Origin: Anaerolineaceae bacterium
Lineage (GTDB): Bacteria > Chloroflexota > Anaerolineae > Anaerolineales > Anaerolineaceae
Direction of reading: 5' to 3'
Assembly: GCA_016841365.1 (NCBI GenBank)
Contig: JAENZI010000003.1
Coordinates: 19,423-83,422 of the forward strand
Length of the DNA stretch: 64,000 nt
Of this stretch, positions 54,711 through 62,595 are shown one piece after another. The stretch's first letter is position 1, and the number at the start of each line of letters is the position of its first letter. A program made the translations under genes and the position numbers. A model generated the notes under the pieces. It searched no databases. It saw only the letters and a list, made by a program, of their open reading frames with translations, and was not told the DNA's origin.

Positions 54711-56360
54711 ATGAAAGCTTTTAAAATATTGGCGTGCATAATTATGATTAGTCTGTTATTTTCTGCTTCTCCTGCTGCAGCACAGGAGCCCGATCCCCCA
54801 CCTGACGAGATCGCACCTGAAGTTGCTACCGAAGGAGAGCTGGACATGTCTGTCCTGGAGGGGCTGGGTGTTGACATTAAGTTTGAAGATGTCCCCCAAA
54901 TCAACACCTGGGATGCCCCTGCACCCGACCTGCGTGAAACCAAATTACCCGATACCCTTGCTATCATGGATGAACCCCAGACCCCCTTCGAAGGTCTGCT
55001 GGATGTAGAACCTCTCCCCGAGGAAATCCCGGCGCATCCCCAGCCCAGTGGACCCGGCATTGATCTGACCCCGCCCGGGTTTGAGCGGGGCGAGGTGACC
55101 CCATTGATTGATGAAACCAACCGCGTGGTTTATCCCGAGTCAGGAACGATCGGTGTTGCCATTACAACTACCTACGATGAATATGACCCCGATATCGCCC
55201 ACGGCGGCGGCTATTATATGATCGTGTATACCGTATCAGGAGACGTGTTTGCCCGTGCCTACGATAACAACGGAAAATTTTATGCCGGCGGGTTAGTTTA
55301 TAATGGCAGTTCAAATTGCTATCACCCAACCATCGCCTACGATTCCTTCACCCGCAACTTCATCGTCACCTTTGAGTATGACTTTGCTAATGCCGGCACA
55401 GATTATGACATTTATGCCATCGCCGTTTCACCTCACACCGGGCCACTTGGCTCTGTTTCTGCCATTTCTCAAGCCATCGGCATGGAAGATGACCCCACCA
55501 TCGCCTGCAATACCCGCATCTCCACAGGCGGATGCTTGGTGGCATTTGAATATCTCAGTGGGAACCCCATCCAGGGCAAATTTATCTACACCTACAGCGG
55601 CGGCATTGCATCCTTTAGCGCCACACGCTACCCTCTCGATTCTTATGTTGGCATCAATCCCCACCTCGCCTTCGGCAAGGGTACTGGCACCTACCTGCTG
55701 ATCTATGATTACTATTGGGGAGACCCTTACTACACCTATTTCGTCATCGAAACCCATCTCTACGATGTCTACCATTCACCCCAAAATGTGCATGGCGGCA
55801 CCTACCTTTCCTTCTCAGGGATGGTTTTCAGTCATTCCAAAACCAATCTCGGCGCAGCCTATGACCCCTGCCTGCAAAAATACATGGTCATGTGGCGCTA
55901 TTATTACGATGGCATCTGGTATGATGACATCCGTATCACCATCATGCATCCCACGGCCTCGACAGAATACGGCTCCGGATGGCTGGTAGCCAACACCGAA
56001 AGTTCATATACCGGTGATATTGCCTTTGTCACCGACAGTCATGCTGCCCCGGTCTGCGGGGTTGGCGACCGCTTCGTCGCCACCTACAAGAATTCCGGCG
56101 ACGGCGTGTATGTGACCGACATCTGGGGCAGCGGCACCGTCAGCAGCCCGGTTTACTCCTGGAATGGTTCATCCTACCATTATGAAGCCGCCACGGACAT
56201 GTCAGGCTTGATCGGTTACGATCCCATGATTGCCAGCGGCGCCAGGGGTAAGGTGATGGTCACCTGGAACTGGCTCTTTACATCCACATCCGATTATGAT
56301 GTCTGGGCACGCATGATCCGTGTCTTCTGGACGGACTTCCTGCCCATCATGGCGAAGTAA
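54711..56360 (+). CDS. secreted beta-propeller protein with prodomain, copy 1
   Basis: 549 residues. A signal peptide ends at SPAAAQ. Residues 25-145 are an acidic Pro-rich prodomain (NTWDAPAPDLRETKLP, TPFEGLLDVEPLPEEIPAHP). From about 150 to 535 seven related segments can be counted, each of the type PxIAYxxxxxxYLVxYEY (YDPDIAHGGGYYMIVY, YHPTIAYDSFTRNFIVTFEYD, DDPTIACNTRISTGGCLVAFEYL, INPHLAFGKGTGTYLLIYDYY, LGAAYDPCLQKYMVMWRYY, GDIAFVTDSHAAPVCG...FVATY, YDPMIASGARGKVMVTWNW). This suggests a seven-bladed propeller. The end is WTDFLPIMAK. Function unknown. Confidence 0.82.
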   Translation: MKAFKILACIIMISLLFSASPAAAQEPDPPPDEIAPEVATEGELDMSVLEGLGVDIKFEDVPQINTWDAPAPDLRETKLPDTLAIMDEPQTPFEGLLDVEPLPEEIPAHPQPSGPGIDLTPPGFERGEVTPLIDETNRVVYPESGTIGVAITTTYDEYDPDIAHGGGYYMIVYTVSGDVFARAYDNNGKFYAGGLVYNGSSNCYHPTIAYDSFTRNFIVTFEYDFANAGTDYDIYAIAVSPHTGPLGSVSAISQAIGMEDDPTIACNTRISTGGCLVAFEYLSGNPIQGKFIYTYSGGIASFSATRYPLDSYVGINPHLAFGKGTGTYLLIYDYYWGDPYYTYFVIETHLYDVYHSPQNVHGGTYLSFSGMVFSHSKTNLGAAYDPCLQKYMVMWRYYYDGIWYDDIRITIMHPTASTEYGSGWLVANTESSYTGDIAFVTDSHAAPVCGVGDRFVATYKNSGDGVYVTDIWGSGTVSSPVYSWNGSSYHYEAATDMSGLIGYDPMIASGARGKVMVTWNWLFTSTSDYDVWARMIRVFWTDFLPIMAK

Positions 56361-56385
56361 ATAAAACATTTTTTCACCCCTATCC

Positions 56386-56414
56386 AACCCCCGTGTGAGT
56401 ACTCGCGGGGGTTT
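56386..56414 (+). terminator. intrinsic terminator after propeller copy 1
   Basis: AACCCCCG (56386-56393) pairs with CGGGGGTT (56406-56413), with GAGTACTC in the loop and a short T-run. Confidence 0.75.
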
Positions 56415-56563
56415 GTACATTTTATCCTAGCTTACTGTTTCAATTAGAAATAATTCATCAATTCAATCACACGCTAAACAAAAGTTCGCAGCAATCACGC
56501 ACAATATACTTGATGGAAAATTTTATTTTTAACGAACATTTTTGCTTATTTTAAACGCTTTTG

Positions 56564-56592
56564 TTGACTCCCGCGTTTATTTTTTATATAAT
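56564..56592 (+). promoter_or_regulatory. promoter 3 of the secreted-protein series
   Basis: TTGACT at 56564-56569, 17-base spacer, TATAAT at 56587-56592 followed by ATTAAT. The preceding ACGCTTTTG is shared with promoter 4. Confidence 0.82.
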
Positions 56593-56658
56593 ATTAATAA
56601 TGAGAAATATTATGGGGGTGTTCTTGTAAATACATTTAAATATAGATTGGAGAATCCC

Positions 56659-58308
56659 ATGAAGGTCCTTAAATTGTTTGTTTGTATGCTGTTGATCAGT
56701 TTGTTATTCTCTGCCTCCCCCGCAGCTGCCCAGGAACCTCCTCCCCCGGAAGAAGAAATCCAGGAAATCGCTATCGAAGGCGAGCTTGACCTATCTGCCC
56801 TGGAAGGGTTAGGTGTGGACGTCAAGTTTGAGGACGCGCCTCAGATCAACACCTGGGATGCCCCTGCACCTGACCTGCGTGAAACTAAATTACCCGACAC
56901 CCTTGCCATCACGGAAGAACCTCAGACCCCCTTCGAAGGGCTTCTCGATGTTGCACCCCTGTCAGAGGAAATCCCGGCGCATCCGCTACCCAGCGGCGAG
57001 GGGATTGACCTGACCCCGCCCGGTTTTGAACGGGACGAAGTGACCCCATTGATTGATGAATCCAACCGCATGGTTTACCCCGAGTCAGGTTTGATTGGTG
57101 TAGCCATCACAACCACCTACGATGAAGATTACCCCGATATCGCCCACGGCGGCGGCTACTACATGATCGTTTACACCGTTTCCGGCAATGTTTATGCCCG
57201 TGTTTACGACAACAACGGCAAATACTATACTGGCGGGTTGGTGTATGATGGTTATCGTGATTGCTCAAATCCAACGATCGCCTATGATGCCTTCAAACGC
57301 ATATTTGTCGTCGCGTTTGAGTATGACTTTGGCGGTACAGATACCGATTATGACATTTATGCTATCGCCGTTTCACCTCACAGCGGGCCACTTGGCTCAG
57401 TTGCTGGCATCTCCTCAGCCATCGGCATGGAAGATGACCCCACCATCGCCTGCAACACGCGCATCTCCACAGGCGGATGCCTGGTGGCTTTTGAATACCT
57501 GAGCGGCAACCCCATCCATGGCAAATTCATCTACACCTACACCGGCGGCATTTCCAGCTATAGTGCCACAGCATACCCGCTCGATGTGTATGATGGGATC
57601 AATCCCTATCTAGCATTCGGCAAAGGCACCGGCACCTACCTGCTGACCTATGATTACTATTTTGGAGATCCATACTATGAGTACGCCCCAGTATATAATC
57701 ACTTATATGATGTATATGTTTCAGGGGACAAATATGTTCACTCAGGTTTCTATCCAAGTTATACAGGAATGAGTTTATATCAACCAAAATATACAATCGC
57801 TGCAGCCTACGATCCCTGTTTACAAAAATACGTGCTCATGTGGCGCTATTATTATGACAGCACCTGGCGTTACGACATTCGAGTTCACGTAATCAGCCCC
57901 ACCAGTGGCTCAACATATGGTTCTGGCTGGCTGAACGCAACAACAGCCGATTCCTACGCTGGAGACATCGCCTTTGTCACTGACAGCCATGCTGCCCCTG
58001 TTTGTGGGCCAGGCGACCGCTTTGTCGCCACTTATAAAAATGCCGGCGACGGCGTCTATGTCACCGACATCTGGGGCACTGGCACCGTCAGCAGCCCGGT
58101 TTATGTCTGGAATGGCTCAGCCTACCATTATGAAGCCGCCTCGGACATGTCAGGCTTGATCGGTTACTATCCCGTCATCGCCAGCGGCGCCAGGGGTAAG
58201 GTGATGATCGCTTGGAACTGGTATTTCACATCCACCCTTGATGATGACGTTTGGGCACGGATGATCCGGGTCTTCTGGACGGACTTCTTGCCCATTATGG
58301 CGAAGTAA
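56659..58308 (+). CDS. secreted beta-propeller protein with prodomain, copy 2
   Basis: 549 residues, identical in length to copy 1 and collinear with it. Signal peptide (LLISLLFSASPAAAQ), acidic prodomain, seven propeller-like segments and the tail WTDFLPIMAK are all kept. The ATG at 56659 follows TTGGAGAATCCC; the frame upstream runs through the promoter and leader. A segment near codons 345-380 (VYVSGDKYVHSGFYPSYTG) is AT-rich, matches copy 3 almost base for base and differs from copy 1. Confidence 0.82.
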   Translation: MKVLKLFVCMLLISLLFSASPAAAQEPPPPEEEIQEIAIEGELDLSALEGLGVDVKFEDAPQINTWDAPAPDLRETKLPDTLAITEEPQTPFEGLLDVAPLSEEIPAHPLPSGEGIDLTPPGFERDEVTPLIDESNRMVYPESGLIGVAITTTYDEDYPDIAHGGGYYMIVYTVSGNVYARVYDNNGKYYTGGLVYDGYRDCSNPTIAYDAFKRIFVVAFEYDFGGTDTDYDIYAIAVSPHSGPLGSVAGISSAIGMEDDPTIACNTRISTGGCLVAFEYLSGNPIHGKFIYTYTGGISSYSATAYPLDVYDGINPYLAFGKGTGTYLLTYDYYFGDPYYEYAPVYNHLYDVYVSGDKYVHSGFYPSYTGMSLYQPKYTIAAAYDPCLQKYVLMWRYYYDSTWRYDIRVHVISPTSGSTYGSGWLNATTADSYAGDIAFVTDSHAAPVCGPGDRFVATYKNAGDGVYVTDIWGTGTVSSPVYVWNGSAYHYEAASDMSGLIGYYPVIASGARGKVMIAWNWYFTSTLDDDVWARMIRVFWTDFLPIMAK

Positions 58309-58330
58309 ACAAAACATTTTTCACCCCTTT

Positions 58331-58371
58331 CCAACCCCCGGTGGTCCGCCGCCGGGGGTTGGTGATTTTTT
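58331..58371 (+). terminator. intrinsic terminator after propeller copy 2
   Basis: CCAACCCCCGG (58331-58341) pairs with CCGGGGGTTGG (58352-58362), followed by TTTTTT from 58366. Confidence 0.88.
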
Positions 58372-58510
58372 AGCAAGCATACAGTTATATCATGAAACAG
58401 TTTATGTTTTTATCCACACGCTAAACAGAATCTAGCAGCAAACACATATAATATCCTTGATGGAAAATTTAAATTTAAACGAATAATTTTTCTTATTTTA
58501 AACGCTTTTG

Positions 58511-58539
58511 TTGACTCCAACGGAAATTTTTTATATAAT
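58511..58539 (+). promoter_or_regulatory. promoter 4 of the secreted-protein series
   Basis: TTGACT at 58511-58516, 17-base spacer, TATAAT at 58534-58539 followed by ATTAAC. Confidence 0.82.
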
Positions 58540-58605
58540 ATTAACAATAAGTCAAGTTATGGGGGAGTTCTTGAAAAAACATGTAAATATAGATTGGAGA
58601 ATCCC

Positions 58606-60249
58606 ATGAAGGTCTTAAAATTGCTTGTTTGTATACTGTTGATCAGTATGTTATTTTCTGCCTCCCCCGCTGCAGCCCAGGAACCCCCTCCCCCGGAGGA
58701 AGAAACACAGGAAATCGCTATCGAAGGCGAACTCGACCTGTCTGCCCTGGAAGGGTTGGGTGTGGACATTAAGTTTGAGGATGCGCCTCAGATCAACACC
58801 TGGGATGCCCCTGCACCCGACCTGCGTGAAACCAAATTGCCCGAGACCCTTGCCATCATGGAAGAACCCCAGACGCCCTTCGAAGGGCTGCTCGATGTTG
58901 AACCTCTGCCAGAGGAAATCCCGGCGCATCCGCTGCCCAGCGGCGAGGGTATTGACCTGACCCCGCCCGGGTTTGAACGGGACGATGTGGACCCGTTGAT
59001 TGATGAATCCAACCGCGTGGTTTATCCTGAATCAGGCTTGATTGGTGTTGCCATCACAACCACCTACGATGAATATGACCCCGATATCGCCCACGGCGGC
59101 GGATATTATATGATCGTATACACCTATTCCGGGAATGTACACGCCCGTGTTTACGACAACAACGGCAAATTCTATACTGGAGGGTTGGTATATGATGGTT
59201 ACCGTGATTGCTCAAGACCAACGATCGCCTATGATGCCTTCAAACGCATATTTGTCGTCGCGTTTGAGTATGACTATGGCGGAACAGATACCGATTATGA
59301 CATTTATGCTATCGCCGTTTCACCTCACATCGGGCCACTTGGCTCTGTTTCTGGCATCTCCCAGGCCATCGGGATGGAAGATGATCCCAGCATCGCCTGC
59401 AACACCCGCATCTCCACAGGTGGCTGTTTGGTAGCGTTTGAATATCCCAGCGGCAACCCCATCCATGGAAAATTCATTTATACCAACAGCGGTGGGATTT
59501 CCAGCTATAGTGCCACACCATACCCGCTCGATGTGCATGATGGTTACAAACCCTACCTGGCCTTCGGCAAAGGCACCGGTACCTACCTGCTGACCTATGA
59601 CTATTATTATGGAACTTACAGCGCCTACTTCCCAATATACAATCACATATACGATGTTTATGTCTCAGGGAACCAATATGTTCATACAGGCTTCTATCCA
59701 AGTTATACAGGAATGAGTTTATATCAACCAAAATATACAATCGCTGCAGCTTACGATCCCTGTATGCAAAAGTACCTGCTCATGTGGCGTTATTACGATA
59801 GCACCTATGAGTACGACATTCGAGTTCACGTAATCAGCCCCACCAGTAGCTCAACTTATGGGTCAGGTTGGTTGATAGCCGACTATGAAAGTTCATATGC
59901 CGGAGACATCGCTTTTGTCACCGACAGCCATGCTGCCCCTGTTTGTGGACCAGGCGACCGCTTTGTCGCCACTTATAAGAATTCGGGCGATGGCGTCTAT
60001 GTCACCGACATCTGGGGCAACCACAGCATCTCAAGCCCGATTTATTACTGGAACGGATCAGCTTCCCATTATGAAGCCGCGCCGGACATGTCAGGCCTGA
60101 CCGGTTACGATCCCATGATCGCCAGCGGCGCCAGGGGCAAAGTCATGCTTACCTGGAACTGGCTCTTTTCATCCACTTCAGACTGGGATGTATGGGCACG
60201 CATGATCCGGGTCTTCTGGACGGACTTCCTGCCCATCATGGCGAAGTAA
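58606..60249 (+). CDS. secreted beta-propeller protein with prodomain, copy 3
   Basis: 547 residues. Same architecture: signal peptide ending SPAAAQ, prodomain (NTWDAPAPDLRETKLPE), seven repeat segments and WTDFLPIMAK at the end. It is closest to copy 2 in the signal, prodomain and the segment around GFYPSYTGMSLYQPKYTIAAAYDPC. It lacks one Tyr in the fifth blade (WRYYDS rather than WRYYYDS) among small indels. Start-to-start distance to copy 2 is 1947 bases, against 1948 between copies 1 and 2, so the promoter was duplicated along with the gene. Confidence 0.82.
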   Translation: MKVLKLLVCILLISMLFSASPAAAQEPPPPEEETQEIAIEGELDLSALEGLGVDIKFEDAPQINTWDAPAPDLRETKLPETLAIMEEPQTPFEGLLDVEPLPEEIPAHPLPSGEGIDLTPPGFERDDVDPLIDESNRVVYPESGLIGVAITTTYDEYDPDIAHGGGYYMIVYTYSGNVHARVYDNNGKFYTGGLVYDGYRDCSRPTIAYDAFKRIFVVAFEYDYGGTDTDYDIYAIAVSPHIGPLGSVSGISQAIGMEDDPSIACNTRISTGGCLVAFEYPSGNPIHGKFIYTNSGGISSYSATPYPLDVHDGYKPYLAFGKGTGTYLLTYDYYYGTYSAYFPIYNHIYDVYVSGNQYVHTGFYPSYTGMSLYQPKYTIAAAYDPCMQKYLLMWRYYDSTYEYDIRVHVISPTSSSTYGSGWLIADYESSYAGDIAFVTDSHAAPVCGPGDRFVATYKNSGDGVYVTDIWGNHSISSPIYYWNGSASHYEAAPDMSGLTGYDPMIASGARGKVMLTWNWLFSSTSDWDVWARMIRVFWTDFLPIMAK

Positions 60250-60561
60250 ATAAAACATTTTTTCACCCCTATCCAACCCCCTGTGGTCCGCCGCCGGGGG
60301 ATTATTGATTATAAGACCGGTTATCCTCCAGCTCATTTGATGAAAGGTCACGATCACACGCATCAAAGCAGAGAATTTAGAATCTCTTTGCACATTTATC
60401 TGCTTGCCTGTTGACTTAGGGTTTAATTTTATATATAATGTTAATGAAATGGCTAATTTGGGGGAAAACATCGTCGTCACCTCTTTGCATTCGTGAATTT
60501 AAGGATCTCTTACTGGTACCCTATCCGAGAATACTGCTATTCAGCCATGAAAGGAGAGAAT
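60250..60561. other. intergenic region
   Basis: About 310 bases. A weak terminator-like hairpin (CCCCC 60277-60281 / GGGGG 60296-60300) follows copy 3. GATCACACGC recurs near 60350, and promoter 5 lies at 60411-60439. The leader to the next ATG is about 115 bases, longer than in the propeller genes. No gene is seen. Confidence 0.45.
60411..60439 (+). promoter_or_regulatory. promoter 5 of the secreted-protein series
   Basis: TTGACT at 60411-60416, 17-base spacer, TATAAT at 60434-60439 followed by GTTAAT, as in promoter 2. Confidence 0.8.
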
Positions 60562-61368
60562 ATGAGCACAAAAAGAATGTATTTACGAGGGTTTGCCATC
60601 ACCCTGGCGCTGGTCATCGTTGCCTTGCTATTATCAAACCCGCGCCTGGGGCTGGCACAGGAGGAGGTGCAGACCAATTTTGACCCGGGAGCATTGCAAA
60701 TGGATCAGGCTGCAATGGACGGCCCGGCATTGTTAACCGACCACCCTGAAGGCCGGCTGCCAGGTGAAGCGCCTGTGGGAGCACCTGAAGCCAATATGGA
60801 AGGCATCGCTGAATCGAGTCCTGCGGTTGATGTCGATTTTGACCAAACAAATCAAATCACAGAACCACCTGACGAAATCCCAGCAGACAATATCATCCTC
60901 GATGGACCGGAAGGTGAAATGGAGGGCACCTCACGCCTGACGGATCCAGGCGTGCTGGTCATCCCAGGCGCTGATTTCCGTAATGATGGGGGCGATCCCG
61001 ATGGCTATTTCTTCTGGTTTGGGGGAGGATATTTCTATCCGAAAAGCACACCCATATGTATGATGGCACCTGCTTATTTACCGCATGGCGCAACGATTAC
61101 CGCTTTTTGGGCAACAGCCTATGACAACACAGCAACGGGAGCTATTCAATACCTGGCCTTGTATAGGCTCGATAACTACTCTGGCTCGGTGACCATTCTT
61201 GCAAGCGTTTCAACAACCGACGCTTATGTCAATTCAAGCTTATTCGCCATTGGAGATTCAACGATCGCCAACCCGCTGGTCCTTTTCCCGGATTACTCAT
61301 ATTATGTTGCTGGCTGTCTGAGCGAAAACGCTAATCGTATCTACAACATCCGCATTTACTACGATTAA
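60562..61368 (+). CDS. secreted protein with PxCMMAPxYLP domain
   Basis: About 268 residues. A signal peptide ends at RLGLAQ. An acidic low-complexity stretch (about 35-135, rich in Pro, Glu and Asp) is followed by a C-terminal domain of about 130 residues, from VLVIPGADFRNDGGDPDGYFFWFGGG to YNIRIYYD. Two Cys (PICMMAPAYLP and AGCLSEN) are kept in the next protein and may pair. AAGGAGAG fixes the start at 60562. It lies 16 bases before the next gene, so they form one operon. Function unknown. Confidence 0.78.
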   Translation: MSTKRMYLRGFAITLALVIVALLLSNPRLGLAQEEVQTNFDPGALQMDQAAMDGPALLTDHPEGRLPGEAPVGAPEANMEGIAESSPAVDVDFDQTNQITEPPDEIPADNIILDGPEGEMEGTSRLTDPGVLVIPGADFRNDGGDPDGYFFWFGGGYFYPKSTPICMMAPAYLPHGATITAFWATAYDNTATGAIQYLALYRLDNYSGSVTILASVSTTDAYVNSSLFAIGDSTIANPLVLFPDYSYYVAGCLSENANRIYNIRIYYD

Positions 61369-61384
61369 GAAAGGAGGAGCTACG

Positions 61385-61993
61385 ATGAACCAACAAAAAA
61401 TACCGATTATATTTATCGCCGGTGCACTGACTGCCCTCCTCCTTGCCGGATTGATCTGGATCATCTTTGCACAGCAAATTGCGGAGGTGCAGGCAGAGAT
61501 GCAGACTTCAGAGGATATCGAGACCCGTGCGCTGGTTCAGGATGTGCTGGTCATACCTGCTGCGTCCTTCCGTAGTGACGGCAACAACCCAGAGTATTCA
61601 TACTTTTATTTTGGGGGTGGCCACTGGCATGGAAGCGACACCTACCCCACCTGTATGATGGCGCCCGTCTATTTACCGGATGACGTGAATATTTACCAGG
61701 TATGGGCAACCATTTACGACAATGGAGTAAATGATTTTTACATCACGCTCTTACGTCAAAACAATTATACGGGTGCAATTTCGCAAGTGGCCTCAATGTC
61801 TTCCACCGGTCAATCCACTTCGCTGGCATCATTGTATGATACCAGTATCAATTATGGTGAAGTCGGTTATCCGACGTCAAGTTATTACCTCACCACCTGC
61901 CTGAATGGGTCTCAGCATCGATTATATAACGTGCGTGTCTGGTATGAATTCAGCTATATGAACTACTTACCGATTTTGGCAAAGAGTAATTAA
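61385..61993 (+). CDS. membrane-anchored or secreted protein with PxCMMAPxYLP domain and YLPILAK tail
   Basis: 202 residues. A long N-terminal hydrophobic helix (FIAGALTALLLAGLIWIIFA) is either an anchor or an uncleaved signal. The following domain is collinear with the C-terminal domain of the previous protein (VLVIPAASFRSDGNNP, PTCMMAPVYLPD, VWATIYDN, TTCLNGSQHRLYNVRVWYE). Unlike that protein it ends in MNYLPILAKSN, resembling the FLPIMAK ends of the propeller proteins. AAAGGAGGAG precedes the start. Confidence 0.78.
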   Translation: MNQQKIPIIFIAGALTALLLAGLIWIIFAQQIAEVQAEMQTSEDIETRALVQDVLVIPAASFRSDGNNPEYSYFYFGGGHWHGSDTYPTCMMAPVYLPDDVNIYQVWATIYDNGVNDFYITLLRQNNYTGAISQVASMSSTGQSTSLASLYDTSINYGEVGYPTSSYYLTTCLNGSQHRLYNVRVWYEFSYMNYLPILAKSN

Positions 61994-62595
61994 CCCCAGA
62001 AAACAACCGACAAAGTATAGGAACTGCTTTCCCTGGATGATGTGATATTGTCATCCAGGGAATATTCGCGCGCCAGTGACAGCCTTAAGGGGGATTAATT
62101 ATTGTGCGTAAAATTAGACCAACTGAAAAAAATAATTCGATTATCACTTTTTCTGTTCCGTCTCAGCTCACATATTTAGATCGCTTTTCCAGAATAACAA
62201 TTACCTTAGTAAAAATCATCACTTTTGAAAATAATTAAATTGCAAAAATTGTTAAAACAATTTTAATAACCATGATAGAATGTTTTCTCAGGCCATGAAT
62301 TTTAAAACGATGATAAACCAACAATAATTTTTACAACTGGTTGGCCTTACCACGAATCCGGAGCCACATATGCTGAAAATGATCATTAAATCCTTAAAAT
62401 TCAACAATTCCCTTAAATTCACCTTAAATTTAAATCTTTTTTAATATATAATTGTCTATATTGTGATTAGATTGTTCTGGTATCGATTATGTATAGGGAA
62501 ATGAATTAAATAATCTATCCCTTGCTCATTAGTATAGTTATTAATAATTTGATTAATCAACCAGTCAAGAGAATTTTCAACAAAGGAGAGAGATA
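61994..62595. other. intergenic region before the VWA gene
   Basis: About 600 bases, AT-rich. A hairpin (62029-62062) lies near the left end. A TATAAT at 62447-62452 has no convincing -35. The right end carries AAAGGAGAG, the ribosome-binding site of the VWA gene. I see no coding frame of note and no RNA gene. Confidence 0.4.
62029..62062 (+). terminator. 12-bp hairpin, probable terminator
   Basis: TTCCCTGGATGA (62029-62040) pairs perfectly with TCATCCAGGGAA (62051-62062). No long T-run follows, so termination may be factor-assisted. Confidence 0.6.

Noticed and set aside
54659-55120. 153-codon minus-strand ORF over the first propeller gene
   Set aside because: Ser/Gly-rich shadow of the repeated prodomain; similar frames recur opposite copies 2 and 3 because the sense sequence repeats.
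54613-60249. Tandem 1.95-kb repeats as a mobile element
   Set aside because: No transposase, terminal inverted repeats or target duplications; the unit is one gene with its promoter.
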